Below are positions 27,006 through 35,827 of a stretch of 64,000 nt of DNA, piece after piece. A model generated the notes under the pieces. The model did no database searches and was not told where the DNA came from. It saw only the letters and a list, made by a program, of their open reading frames with translations. This DNA comes from Chryseobacterium gwangjuense. Its GTDB lineage: Bacteria; Bacteroidota; Bacteroidia; Flavobacteriales; Weeksellaceae. Where the stretch lies: assembly GCF_021311115.1 (NCBI RefSeq), contig NZ_JAJTNP010000005.1, positions 1-64,000 of the forward strand, given 5' to 3'. The translations under genes and the position numbers were made by a program. Each line of letters begins with the position of its first letter. Position 1 is the stretch's first letter.

Positions 27006-28208
27006 ATGAAAAATAAAAAATTTGTATCATTACTTTTTGTTTTGTCTGCAGGAAGTATGATGTTTGCTCAAGATGACTTAATCAATAAGTTAAAAAACAA
27101 TCAATCTCAAAATGCTAATTTCCAGTTTACAACGTTGAAAGACGTAGGAGCGACTTCGGTAAAAAACCAGGGTTCTTCAGGAACTTGCTGGAGCTATTCA
27201 GGAAACTCTTTCCTTGAATCTGAGATGCAGAGAATGGGTAAAAAACCTGTGGATTTGGCAGAAATCTTCACTGCAAGAAACTCTTATCATGATAAAGCAA
27301 AACTATACGTTTTGAATAACGGAGCGATCAGTTGGGGTGACGGAGGAGAATTACACGACGTTGTTAACATGTACAAAAAATACGGAGCGGTTCCTCAAGA
27401 TGTTTATACTGGTTTAAAATCCGGACAAGCATTGAACAATTTCTCTGAAATGCAAGGAAAATTGAAACCGGTTCTGGATAGTTTAGTTCAGGCGGCATCA
27501 AAAGGAAAATTGACAGATAACTGGATGTCTTCTGTTGATGCTATTTTAGATGAATATTTAGGAAAAGTTCCAACCAATTTTACATATGAAGGAAAAAACT
27601 ACACTCCGCAAACATTTGCTAAAGAAATTGTAGGAATTAATCCTGAAGATTATGTAGAAATTTCTTCTTACAAAGATTATCCGTATTACCAGAAATTTGT
27701 AGTTCCAATTCCTGATAACTGGAGCCACGACTCTGACTGGAATGTTCCAATGAAAGATTTGACAGCAATTATTGATAACGCTGTAAGCAAAGGATATTCT
27801 GTAGGTTGGGCGACGGACGTTTCTGAACCGTATTTCTCTTATAAAAATGGGGTGGCTTATGTTCCGGATATGGATTTAGATCAAATCAATAAGGATAACA
27901 AAGGAACTTTATTTACAGAGCCGAAAAAAGATAAAGCAATCACAGAAGATATGCGTCAGAAAGCTTTAAATAATCTTTCTACAACGGATGATCACGGGAT
28001 GCACATCGTAGGATTGGCAAAAGATCAGTCCGGAAAAGAATATTATATGGTGAAGAATTCATGGGGAGTTACCAATGATTTCTCAGGCTATCTTTATGTA
28101 ACAAGACAGTATGTTGAATACAAATCTACTGCAATTCTTGTTCACAAAAATGCGCTTCCAAAGTCTATTAAAAAGCAATTGAAGCCCACAAAAAACATTG
28201 GTTTATAA
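27006..28208 (+). CDS. Secreted C1-family peptidase (aminopeptidase C / bleomycin hydrolase-like)
   Basis: A 400-residue papain-fold enzyme with a signal peptide (about 1-21, ending MMFAQ). The catalytic residues are C61 in QGSSGTCWSY, H330 in DDHGMHIVG and N351 in VKNSWG. The order and the length resemble the bleomycin hydrolase group, which are cytoplasmic aminopeptidases in other phyla, whereas this one is exported, as is common in Bacteroidota. It is monocistronic with its own terminator. The substrate is probably short peptides in the periplasm. Confidence 0.9.
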   Translation: MKNKKFVSLLFVLSAGSMMFAQDDLINKLKNNQSQNANFQFTTLKDVGATSVKNQGSSGTCWSYSGNSFLESEMQRMGKKPVDLAEIFTARNSYHDKAKLYVLNNGAISWGDGGELHDVVNMYKKYGAVPQDVYTGLKSGQALNNFSEMQGKLKPVLDSLVQAASKGKLTDNWMSSVDAILDEYLGKVPTNFTYEGKNYTPQTFAKEIVGINPEDYVEISSYKDYPYYQKFVVPIPDNWSHDSDWNVPMKDLTAIIDNAVSKGYSVGWATDVSEPYFSYKNGVAYVPDMDLDQINKDNKGTLFTEPKKDKAITEDMRQKALNNLSTTDDHGMHIVGLAKDQSGKEYYMVKNSWGVTNDFSGYLYVTRQYVEYKSTAILVHKNALPKSIKKQLKPTKNIGL

Positions 28209-28258
28209 GAATCACTTTTTGCCTTTTATTGGCATTTAGATATTTAAATCTGTTAAAG

Positions 28259-28288
28259 AAACCGTTTTCAAATTTTGAGAACGGTTTT
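28259..28288 (+). terminator. Rho-independent terminator
   Basis: AAACCGTTTTC pairs with GAACGGTTTT (with G-T pairing) and is followed by ATTTTTT. It ends the C1 peptidase gene. Confidence 0.75.
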
Positions 28289-28359
28289 ATTTTTTACCAT
28301 TAAGCATAAAAACCTTCAAATTAAATCAATTTTATATTTTTCATTAAATAGAGAAATAT

Positions 28360-28367
28360 TATATTTG
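28360..28367 (+). promoter_or_regulatory. Promoter -7 element TATATTTG
   Basis: A perfect TAnnTTTG match 22 bp before the ATG of the 53-codon peptide gene. This supports that short frame as a real, separately transcribed gene. Confidence 0.6.
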
Positions 28368-28389
28368 ATGTTCACCAAAATTATTTAAT

Positions 28390-28551
28390 ATGAAAAATCT
28401 AAAAAAATTAACAAAAACAGATTTAAAAAAAATCAACGGAGGAAATGCTCCTGAATGCCCTCTTGACACAGTTGAATGCTATTATCCACCTAAAAACGGA
28501 ATTCCAGGATATTGGAAATGTATTTCTATCACTTTTGGCTGTCCGAACTAA
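28390..28551 (+). CDS. Double-glycine leader peptide (bacteriocin-like, Cys-rich)
   Basis: A 53-residue peptide. The leader MKNLKKLTKTDLKKINGG ends in G17-G18, the cleavage signal recognised by C39-type peptidase ABC exporters. The 35-residue mature part (NAPECPLDTVECYY onward) has four cysteines, C23, C30, C44 and C51, in a symmetric C-x6-C-x13-C-x6-C pattern, so two disulfides are likely. It has its own promoter and a strong terminator. From memory, short GG-leader peptides of this kind are frequent in Chryseobacterium and are called bacteriocin-like; activity is unproven. No exporter, immunity gene or modifying enzyme is adjacent. Confidence 0.75.
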   Translation: MKNLKKLTKTDLKKINGGNAPECPLDTVECYYPPKNGIPGYWKCISITFGCPN

Positions 28552-28557
28552 AATTTA

Positions 28558-28589
28558 AAACCGCTTCAAGATATTTCCTGAAGCGGTTT
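28558..28589 (+). terminator. Rho-independent terminator
   Basis: AAACCGCTTCA pairs with TGAAGCGGTTT around a 10-nt loop. It lies 7 bp after the stop codon of the GG peptide gene and closes that unit. Confidence 0.8.
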
Positions 28590-28709
28590 CGTTTAAAATA
28601 ATTGATAGGTAAAATAATATATGAATAGGAATGTCAGTTCGCCACGTTCGTCAATTTCAAAATTTCAAAATTTCAAAATTCACTTATGAAGCAAAACTCA
28701 CCATTGACT

Positions 28710-29771
28710 TTAAAATAAAACGGCCATACTTTCAGCCTTGAAATCCAGCAGATCCTCTGTCTTTCCTTCTTTTACTTTTTTCACCCATTCCGGGTCTTGT
28801 AAAATAGCACGACCAACTGCAACCAAATCGAAATCTCCTCTTTCTAATCTTCTTGTCAGTTCTGATAAATCGGCTTTTTCAGTTCCCTGTCCTGCAAATG
28901 CTCCCATAAAATCTCCTTCAAGACCAACAGAACCTACCGTAATGGTTGGCTGACCTGTGATTTTCTTCGCCCAGCCTGCAAAATTTAGATCAGAACCTTC
29001 AAATTCCGCTTCCCAGAAACGTCTTTGTGAACAATGGAAAATATCAACTCCGGCTTCTTTTAATGGCAATAGCCACTCTTCCATTTCTTCAGGAGTGTTC
29101 GCTAATTTCGTTGAATAATCCTGCTGTTTCCACTGAGAAAGACGAATAATAATTGTAAAATCCTCTCCTACTGCAGCTCTGATTGCTTTCACTACATCAA
29201 CTGCAAATTTGCTTCTTTCTTTCAATGTTTTTCCACCGTATTCATCAGTTCTTGTATTGGTCACTTCCCAGAAAAACTGATCGATCAGATAGCCATGAGC
29301 TCCATGAATTTCAACAACATCAAATCCAAGATCTTTCGCAGATTTGGCAGAAGCTGCAAACTGAGCAATGGTATCCTGAATATCTTCCAGCGTCATTGCA
29401 GAAGCTTTTTCCATATCAACCAAAGGATAATCTTCAGACATTCTTGTATCTCCGACATGCCAAATCTGAGGTCCCATTTTCCCACCATTTTCGTGAACGG
29501 CATCAATTACATTTTTCCATCCGTTTAATGCCTCTGTTCCGTAGAAATCAGGAATATTTTGCATATTTTTTGACCCCGGTCTGTTGATCACAGTTCCTTC
29601 CGAAAGAATCAATCCAACTTCTGAAGCTGCTCTTCTTGCATAATAATCTGCAATTTGCTGAGTCGGAACGCCGTTATCAGATTGAGCTCTGGTCATCGGA
29701 GCCATTACAATTCTATTTTTTAGTTCTAAATTCTTGTATTGAAAAGGTTTAAATAATGATTCTGTACTCAT
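28710..29771 (-). CDS. NADH:flavin oxidoreductase, Old Yellow Enzyme family
   Basis: A 353-residue FMN-dependent ene-reductase. The start SLFKPFQYKNLELKNRIVMAPMTRAQ, the active-site region EIHGAHGYLIDQFFW and the FMN-phosphate region GSVG ... DLVAVGRAILQDPEW are typical of the NemA/OYE family. These enzymes reduce activated C=C bonds, quinones or nitro compounds with NAD(P)H. It is divergent from an HxlR-type regulator across a 122-bp spacer full of GTAAC motifs, so that regulator probably controls it in response to an electrophile. Confidence 0.93.
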   Translation of the reverse strand: MSTESLFKPFQYKNLELKNRIVMAPMTRAQSDNGVPTQQIADYYARRAASEVGLILSEGTVINRPGSKNMQNIPDFYGTEALNGWKNVIDAVHENGGKMGPQIWHVGDTRMSEDYPLVDMEKASAMTLEDIQDTIAQFAASAKSAKDLGFDVVEIHGAHGYLIDQFFWEVTNTRTDEYGGKTLKERSKFAVDVVKAIRAAVGEDFTIIIRLSQWKQQDYSTKLANTPEEMEEWLLPLKEAGVDIFHCSQRRFWEAEFEGSDLNFAGWAKKITGQPTITVGSVGLEGDFMGAFAGQGTEKADLSELTRRLERGDFDLVAVGRAILQDPEWVKKVKEGKTEDLLDFKAESMAVLF

Positions 29772-29794
29772 TTTTAAATGTATATTTTATAATT

Positions 29795-29891
29795 GTTACA
29801 CAAAGTAACTAATAATAGTTCAAATTTGTTCCTTTTGAATTTAAAAAAGTGGTAACTTTGTAGTAACTTACATTAGTAACGTAAAAGTAAC
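29795..29891. promoter_or_regulatory. Shared control region with GTAAC repeats
   Basis: GTTAC-acaaa-GTAAC at 29795-29809 is an inverted repeat near the oxidoreductase start. Four direct GTAAC copies follow at 29852, 29863, 29876 and 29887, spaced 11, 13 and 11 bp. TAACTTTG (29853-29860) fits the -7 consensus for the rightward regulator gene. One operator type serving both divergent genes is likely. Confidence 0.55.
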
Positions 29892-29893
29892 GT

Positions 29894-30283
29894 ATGAAGA
29901 AAAATGAATTAATGGCTTATAGCTGCCCTTTAGGAAAAGCAATGTCTGCCTTGGGAAGCAAATGGAAACCGATCATTGTATTGGTGATTAAAGACCGAAA
30001 ATTACGTTTTGGAGAGCTTGCGGTGCGAATTAATGTAATTTCAAGAAAGGTACTAACCGACCAATTGCGTGAAATGGAAGCCGATGGATTGGTGATTCGT
30101 GAAGAGTTTAAAGAAATTCCTCCAAGAGTAGAATATTCGTTGACAGAAAAAGGATTGGCGCTGTTGCCGATTTTATACCAATTGGAAGAATGGGAAACAA
30201 AATATCATGTGTATGATCCAGAGAAGGAGAAAGATTGTAAGACTCTTTTGGAAGGGAAGAAAATAAAAAAGGCTGTCGTTTGA
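29894..30283 (+). CDS. HxlR-family transcriptional regulator
   Basis: A 129-residue winged-helix protein. The N-terminal CPLGKAMSALGSKWKPIIVLVI (C near residue 11), FGELAVRINVISRKVLTDQLREMEADGLV (recognition region) and EYSLTEKGLALLPIL are the HxlR hallmarks. Many HxlR proteins sense reactive electrophiles or oxidants through an N-terminal Cys, which is present here. It is divergent from an OYE reductase and shares its spacer. The last ~20 residues are lysine-rich. Confidence 0.92.
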   Translation: MKKNELMAYSCPLGKAMSALGSKWKPIIVLVIKDRKLRFGELAVRINVISRKVLTDQLREMEADGLVIREEFKEIPPRVEYSLTEKGLALLPILYQLEEWETKYHVYDPEKEKDCKTLLEGKKIKKAVV

Positions 30284-30290
30284 TAATCTT

Positions 30291-30836
30291 TTACTTAAAA
30301 TCTTCCAATTTTTCTTTTTCCAAAGACTCCATAAAGTAAATAAAGCTATCTTCCCAGTTTTTAATTTCTGGTGATAAAAAATTTTTATCTTTAACTGTTC
30401 TTAATGATAAAAAATAGACAAAGCCTTTAAAAAAATTTTCAATTTTCTCAGATTGCCTTCCAAAATCATAACAAAAATCAACCGCTTCTTTTCCATTTGT
30501 TGAAATATGTAGATAAGGAAGAAAGTTATGTACTAGCATATTTCGCTTTATTAAATAATCATCAAGTTCATCTTCTATTATAAAGTTGGGGTTTAGCTTT
30601 AATAAATGAAAAATTGCTCCCAAAGTTCTTTTGCCATTCTTTGATTTTGCTGTTTTTTCTAAAAATTCTAATGTCGTTACAGTTGAATAAAAATTATTAA
30701 ATTCAATTAAATATTCTAATAATTTGCCTGTAATAAGTTCAACTCTTTGAGCAGAAATTAGAGCCATCCCAATTCTAGAAAAAACGAAATATTTCTCTGT
30801 CATTCTTGAAGAATCTTCTTTAAAATAATATTTCAT
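30291..30836 (-). CDS. Helical protein with HEPN-type Rx4H motif, unknown
   Basis: A 181-residue, mostly helical protein. The segment DDYLIKRNMLVHNFLPYL contains R98-N99-x3-H103, the RNxxxH signature of HEPN-domain ribonucleases. It has no signal peptide or membrane segment. HEPN proteins often act as toxins or defence nucleases with a partner, but no small nucleotidyltransferase or antitoxin-like gene is adjacent: it is convergent with the HxlR gene (8-bp gap) and separated from the E1 gene by a terminator. It could instead be a general AbiV/DUF-type helical protein. Lower GC than its neighbours is consistent with accessory origin. Confidence 0.6.
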   Translation of the reverse strand: MKYYFKEDSSRMTEKYFVFSRIGMALISAQRVELITGKLLEYLIEFNNFYSTVTTLEFLEKTAKSKNGKRTLGAIFHLLKLNPNFIIEDELDDYLIKRNMLVHNFLPYLHISTNGKEAVDFCYDFGRQSEKIENFFKGFVYFLSLRTVKDKNFLSPEIKNWEDSFIYFMESLEKEKLEDFK

Positions 30837-30880
30837 ATAAAACTATAAGGTTATTAGAAGAAATTAAATATACTAATAAA

Positions 30881-30907
30881 AAACCGCCTCCCAAAAGAAA
30901 GCGGTTT
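30881..30907 (-). terminator. Rho-independent terminator
   Basis: On the minus strand AAACCGC pairs with GCGGTTT around a 13-nt loop and is followed by a T-run. It ends the E1 gene. Confidence 0.7.
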
Positions 30908-30929
30908 CAAAATTTATCTCAAATCTCAA

Positions 30930-33368
30930 TTAAAATATCGCAGGATATTTCTGAGGATTTGTTTCATTAAACATGGCATAGATCTTTTCAACCATATCAT
31001 CTGCAGATGGTTTAGAGAAATAATCTCCGTCACTTGCATACGCTGGTCTGTGATCATTTGCAGCGATTGTTAACGGATCAGAATCTAAGAATCTGAATGC
31101 CTTTTGCTTTTCTAAAATCTGTTGCAAAATAAATGCTGAAGTTCCACCTTCTACATCTTCATCAATTACAACCAATCTGTTTGTTTTCTTTACAGATTCA
31201 GCAATCTCGTTTGTTAAATCGAAAGGAATTAAAGACTGAACATCAATAACTTCCGCAGAAATTCCTAATCTCTCTAATTCTTCAGCAGCTTCCATTACAA
31301 TTCTCCATGTAGAACCGTAAGTTACCAACGTAACATCCGCTCCTTCTTTTGTAACTTCGATTTTTCCGACAGGAACAGTGAATTCACCTAAATTATCAGG
31401 TTGTTTTTCTTTTAATCTGTATCCGTTCAGACATTCAACAATCACAGCTGGATCGTCGCTCTGAAGCATTGTATTGTAGAATCCAGCAGCTTTTGTCAAG
31501 TTTCTTGGTACTAATACCAAAATCCCTTTTGAAAGGTTCAAAATTCCCGCCATTGGAGAACCTGAATGCCAAACTCCTTCTAATCTGTGACCTCTTGTTC
31601 TGATGATTACAGGCGATTTCTGACCTCCTTTTGTTCTGTATTGAACGGTAGCCAAATCATCGCTCATTCCTTGTAAACAATATAAAATATAGTCTAAATA
31701 CTGGATTTCAGCAATCGGTCTCAACCCTCTCATTGCCATTCCAATACCTTGTCCTAGAATCGTAGCTTCACGGATTCCCGTATCGGCAACACGAACTTCA
31801 CCATATTTTTCCTGCATTCCTTCAAGACCTTGATTTACGTCACCGATATTTCCGGCATCTTCACCAAATACTAAAGTTTCAGGATATTTTTCGAAAATTT
31901 TATCGAAGTTATTTCTTACCACTACTCTTCCGTCTACATCTTCAGAAGCATCGGAATAGATAGGCTTGATTTCTTGTACGTTTTCAGCTTTCCATTGAGA
32001 CTGAGAATATAAATGAGAAGAATAATTATCTTTCTCAACCTCAAAAATCTCGTTGTATTTCTGCATCAATTGGTTTCTTTCCGCAGAATTCGTTCCTCTA
32101 GTTGCCAATAAAGATCTTCTTACCAAATGGAAAACATCTTTCTTAGCTTTTGAAACTAATTTATTGAATTGATTGATATAATTTTCAATTTCAGCATTTT
32201 GTCCTTTTAGATTTTCAACTAAAGGCAACACTGAATTGATTAAACCTGTAATTACTTTCTGGTAGCTTTCCCAAGCTTGCTTTTGTCCTGCTTTTACAGT
32301 TTTTTTAGCTTCTTCATCAATTAAATCCAAGTCTTCTGCAGTTGCTAATACCTCTTCTTTACCTTCAATTTCGATTGAATAATTTAAAATCCATTCTCTG
32401 AATTTTACCAATCCGTCAAACTGAGATTCCCAAGCCAAACGCTCTTCATTTTTGTATCTTTCGTGAGATCCTGAAGTCGAGTGACCTTGAGGCTGCGTAA
32501 CTTCAATTACGTGAACCACAACAGGCACAGATTCCATTCTTGCAAATTGTTCTGCTCTTGCATAAGCATCCAACAATGCTGCATAATCCCAAGCTTTTAC
32601 CTGAATAATTTCGCAACCCTGAGCTTCTCCTTCTTTTCTTTGGAAACCGCTCAACATTTCTGCGATATCTGCTTTTGCTCTCTGATTTTTTGTAGGAACT
32701 GAAATTCCGTAACCATCATCCCAGATTGAAACAACCATAGGAACCTGAAGTGCACAAGCTGCATTCAAAGTTTCCCAGAAATGACCTTCTGCTGTAGAAG
32801 CATCCCCAATTGTTCCAAAAGCGATTTCGTTACCTTCTTTTGAGAACTTTTCAGAACCGTCGAATTTTACTGATTTATATATTTTTGAAGCCTGAGCCAA
32901 TCCTAATAATCTTGGCATTTGTCCTGCTGTAGGAGAAATATCCGAAGAAATATTTTTCTGAGCTGTCAAATCTTTCCAGCTTCCGTCTTCATTTAAACTT
33001 CTTGTTGCAAAGTGCCCGTTCATTTGTCTTCCAGCCGATGCAGGTTCTCTTTCAACACTTGTATCTGCATACAATTGCGCAAAGAAACTTTCCACTGTCA
33101 ATGCATCTACAGCCAATGCAAAAGTCTGATCTCTATAATATCCTGAACGGAAGTCTCCATTTTTGAAAACTTTCGCCATTGCAAGCTGAGGAAGCTCCTT
33201 ACCATCCCCAAAAATACCAAATTTAGCTTTTCCTGTAAGAACTTCTCTTCTTCCCAAATAGGACATTTCACGAGAAACTCTCCCTAACTTGTAATCTTCA
33301 AGTATCTGATTTTTAAAATCTTGAAAGGAAATTTGCTGTGTTTCAATATAGGTTGTCTGCATAGCCAA
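30930..33368 (-). CDS. 2-Oxoacid dehydrogenase E1, fused alpha and beta subunits
   Basis: An 812-residue protein joining E1 alpha and E1 beta in one chain, the usual arrangement in flavobacteria. The alpha half (about 1-400) holds the thiamine diphosphate motif GDASTAEGHFWETLNAA and HSTSGSHERY; the beta half (about 460-812) starts near VRNNFDKIFEKYPETLVFGEDAG and contains IAEIQYLDYI and VIDVQSLIPFD. It decarboxylates branched-chain or related 2-oxoacids and passes the acyl group to E2. No E2 gene is adjacent; E3 is at 10055-11443. The terminator is downstream. Confidence 0.92.
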   Translation of the reverse strand: MAMQTTYIETQQISFQDFKNQILEDYKLGRVSREMSYLGRREVLTGKAKFGIFGDGKELPQLAMAKVFKNGDFRSGYYRDQTFALAVDALTVESFFAQLYADTSVEREPASAGRQMNGHFATRSLNEDGSWKDLTAQKNISSDISPTAGQMPRLLGLAQASKIYKSVKFDGSEKFSKEGNEIAFGTIGDASTAEGHFWETLNAACALQVPMVVSIWDDGYGISVPTKNQRAKADIAEMLSGFQRKEGEAQGCEIIQVKAWDYAALLDAYARAEQFARMESVPVVVHVIEVTQPQGHSTSGSHERYKNEERLAWESQFDGLVKFREWILNYSIEIEGKEEVLATAEDLDLIDEEAKKTVKAGQKQAWESYQKVITGLINSVLPLVENLKGQNAEIENYINQFNKLVSKAKKDVFHLVRRSLLATRGTNSAERNQLMQKYNEIFEVEKDNYSSHLYSQSQWKAENVQEIKPIYSDASEDVDGRVVVRNNFDKIFEKYPETLVFGEDAGNIGDVNQGLEGMQEKYGEVRVADTGIREATILGQGIGMAMRGLRPIAEIQYLDYILYCLQGMSDDLATVQYRTKGGQKSPVIIRTRGHRLEGVWHSGSPMAGILNLSKGILVLVPRNLTKAAGFYNTMLQSDDPAVIVECLNGYRLKEKQPDNLGEFTVPVGKIEVTKEGADVTLVTYGSTWRIVMEAAEELERLGISAEVIDVQSLIPFDLTNEIAESVKKTNRLVVIDEDVEGGTSAFILQQILEKQKAFRFLDSDPLTIAANDHRPAYASDGDYFSKPSADDMVEKIYAMFNETNPQKYPAIF

Positions 33369-33485
33369 AATATAAAATTTTTAATTCTGAAGTATTTTGC
33401 TAATATACACTTTTTAAATTAATTTTAATTTTTATTAATCTTTTTTAAAAATTTGATAATAAAAAAAATTGTGTTTATTTTAGAA

Positions 33486-33493
33486 TAAATTTG
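33486..33493 (+). promoter_or_regulatory. Promoter -7 element TAAATTTG, almost touching the start codon
   Basis: TAAATTTG is a perfect consensus match, and the ATG begins only 5 bp after it. Transcription would start at or next to the A of the ATG, so the mRNA would be leaderless, or else the motif is not the true promoter. Confidence 0.4.
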
Positions 33494-33498
33494 TAAAG

Positions 33499-33792
33499 AT
33501 GGAAAAAAAGTCAAGTCATATATTGAATGCATCGAGCAATCTTTTAGGGTTTTCATTACTGATTATAACCTCATTAAAAATCACTAAAATAAGTCACAGT
33601 ACGTATTTAGACGAATTTGCCGGGGTAGCATGCTTATGTTTTGCATTCAGTTGCTTCTTTTCTTTTCTCTCGATTAGATCAACGAATAAAAAGCGGGGAA
33701 ACAAGTTTGAAACTATTGCGGATTATTTATTTTTAACCGCTTTATTTTGCATTGTTTTAGCCGTTATTATTGTAACAATGAGAATTATTTAA
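33499..33792 (+). CDS. Small membrane protein, unknown
   Basis: A 97-residue protein with about three hydrophobic helices (LLGFSLLIITSLKI, FAGVACLCFAFSCFFSFLSI, YLFLTALFCIVLAVIIVTM) separated by a basic loop (RSTNKKRGNKFE). No known family is recognised. Its stop codon abuts the stop of the convergent polyprenyl synthase gene with no space between. A TAnnTTTG motif lies directly before the start. Confidence 0.65.
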   Translation: MEKKSSHILNASSNLLGFSLLIITSLKITKISHSTYLDEFAGVACLCFAFSCFFSFLSIRSTNKKRGNKFETIADYLFLTALFCIVLAVIIVTMRII

Positions 33793-34770
33793 TTAAAATT
33801 TTCTCTCAATTACATAGTCTAGCATAAGGTGTAGTGCTTTTTTAGGCTCAGAATCAGGGAATTCGTTAAGAATGTCTTTTGCTTTCTGCTGAAAATCTTT
33901 CATCACAGAAATAGCATAATCAAGTCCTCCTGAGGTTTTTACGAAATTTATCAACTCTTTAACACGTTTTTGATCGTTATTATAACGTTTTATGGTATTA
34001 AAATAGTATTTTTTATCTTTTTCGTTAGCAATTTTTAAGGTATGAATTAAAGGAAGCGTCATTTTTTGCTCTTTAATATCAATGCCGACAGGTTTTCCGA
34101 TAACATTTGAACTTAAATAATCAAAAAGATCATCTTTAATCTGGAAAGCCATTCCGGTATATGTTCCGAAGTCCATCATTTTTTTTGCCAACGCTTCATC
34201 AGCATTATTAGACAGTACTCCGATTTCGCAGCAGGCAGCAATTAAAGTAGCTGTTTTCTGACGAATAATTTCATAATAAACATCCTCCGTAATATCTAAT
34301 TTTCTTGCTTTTTCCAGTTGAAGAAGCTCTCCTTCAGACATTTCACGGATCGTTCTGGAAATCACGGCAAGTAAATCGTAATCTTTATGGTCTGTAGAAA
34401 GTAATACGGCCTTTGATAACAAAAAATCTCCCACCAGAACCGCAATTTTATTCTTCCACAACGCATTGATCGAAAAGAAATTACGACGTTTAAAACTTTC
34501 ATCCACCACATCATCATGAACCAAAGTCGCCGTATGGATCAGCTCAATCATAGAAGCACCACGATAGGTTTTCTCGTTGACATTTCCGATAAGTTTTGCA
34601 CAAAGAAATACAAACATAGGACGCATTTGCTTCCCTTTTGTCGTAACGATAAAACGAGTGACTTTATCTAATAAAGGTACTTTGCTCTGCATCGATTCAT
34701 AAAACTTCTGTTCGAAAAGTTTCATTTCCTCATTGATCGGTTGCTTGATTTCTTCTACGATGTTTGCCAC
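33793..34770 (-). CDS. Polyprenyl diphosphate synthase
   Basis: A 325-residue trans-isoprenyl diphosphate synthase. The first Asp-rich motif is in LVHDDVVDES and the second in QIKDDLFDY; KGKQMRPMFVFL and the GASMIELIHTATL helix are also conserved. It extends an allylic diphosphate with isopentenyl diphosphate to make the side chain of menaquinone or a similar long polyprenyl chain. Chain length cannot be fixed from sequence by eye. It is cytoplasmic and monocistronic. Confidence 0.92.
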   Translation of the reverse strand: MANIVEEIKQPINEEMKLFEQKFYESMQSKVPLLDKVTRFIVTTKGKQMRPMFVFLCAKLIGNVNEKTYRGASMIELIHTATLVHDDVVDESFKRRNFFSINALWKNKIAVLVGDFLLSKAVLLSTDHKDYDLLAVISRTIREMSEGELLQLEKARKLDITEDVYYEIIRQKTATLIAACCEIGVLSNNADEALAKKMMDFGTYTGMAFQIKDDLFDYLSSNVIGKPVGIDIKEQKMTLPLIHTLKIANEKDKKYYFNTIKRYNNDQKRVKELINFVKTSGGLDYAISVMKDFQQKAKDILNEFPDSEPKKALHLMLDYVIERKF

Positions 34771-34843
34771 AATCTGCGAATGATGGGTAAATAATTATTA
34801 ATTCCTCACAAAGATAATTTTTTTCAGTTAATTTTAAGAGAAA

Positions 34844-35740
34844 TTAATCTTTGAGTTTATCTTTCGGGATAAAATATAAGCTTTGTTTTGCCCCTCCCAA
34901 CGGAGAATGAAACTTTTCCCCTGAAATATAAATACCGGAATCATCTACTGCAACTCCTTCAATCTGTCCTATGGAAAGAGCACTTCCCAAATAATAACGC
35001 TTTGGATCTTCTTTAAAAAATATCCCTGGTTCTGTTTCTTTGAAAATATTTAAAAAGACTTCTGTTTTCTTTGTATAGCCTACTAAATAAAGCTTTTTAT
35101 CAAAATAAGCCGCATCTGTCACTACAAAATTGGTTTTGAAAGATTCTACTTTTTTAGCTTCTTGTTTTTCAGAAATTGTGGGATCTATAGTATAATGTGT
35201 TGTTGATTTTGATGCCCATTCCTTAGTAAAAAGATGAATTTTCCCTTCTAAATAAATCATTGCTTCAGCATCAAAATCGGTTTTTAGGTTTTTCGGGGTA
35301 AAATCAGTTTGCTCTGGATAGAAAAACGGAATCGAAGTCCCTTCTAAAGTTCTTTCTGAACTCTTATTTAGCTCGCTAACGTTTTCATAAGGAACTTTAT
35401 AAATGGAAAGGTCTTTCCTTGCTCCCGTATTATTACCGAAATCACCCACGTAAAAATTCTCACCATCATTCGTCAAAGCTTCCCAATCTGTATTGGTTAT
35501 ATTGGTTTTGAGTATTCGGACAATTTCACCATTATCTTTATTGATTTCAAAAAGATCAGGAGTATTTCCGCTGTCATTAAACGTATAAAGTTTTCCGTTA
35601 AAAAAATTCAAACCAGATGTTTCCTGAATTCTTGAATCCAGATAGCTCACTCTATATTTTTTGATTTTCAGCAGATTGGATTGCTGAGAAAACACCAATG
35701 TGGAAATCGAGAGAGAGGTAATCAGGAAAAACTTTTTCAT
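34844..35740 (-). CDS. Secreted beta-propeller-like protein, unknown
   Basis: A 298-residue protein with a signal peptide (MKKFFLITSLSISTLVFSQ). Repeated segments such as SGLNFFNGKLYTFNDSGNTPDLFEINKD, DWEALTNDGENFYVGDFGNNTGARKDLSIYKV and SIGQIEGVAVDDSGIYISGE resemble blades of SdiA-regulated or esterase-like-phytase propellers. No catalytic motif is assigned. It lacks a T9SS tail, so it is probably periplasmic. Confidence 0.7.
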   Translation of the reverse strand: MKKFFLITSLSISTLVFSQQSNLLKIKKYRVSYLDSRIQETSGLNFFNGKLYTFNDSGNTPDLFEINKDNGEIVRILKTNITNTDWEALTNDGENFYVGDFGNNTGARKDLSIYKVPYENVSELNKSSERTLEGTSIPFFYPEQTDFTPKNLKTDFDAEAMIYLEGKIHLFTKEWASKSTTHYTIDPTISEKQEAKKVESFKTNFVVTDAAYFDKKLYLVGYTKKTEVFLNIFKETEPGIFFKEDPKRYYLGSALSIGQIEGVAVDDSGIYISGEKFHSPLGGAKQSLYFIPKDKLKD

Positions 35741-35827
35741 GGAGCAAAATTAACTTTTTTAAACAAACACAAAACTTCATTCTATAAAGCAAAAGACGAG
35801 CAAAAGCCCGTCCGTTTATTTTTTTGA

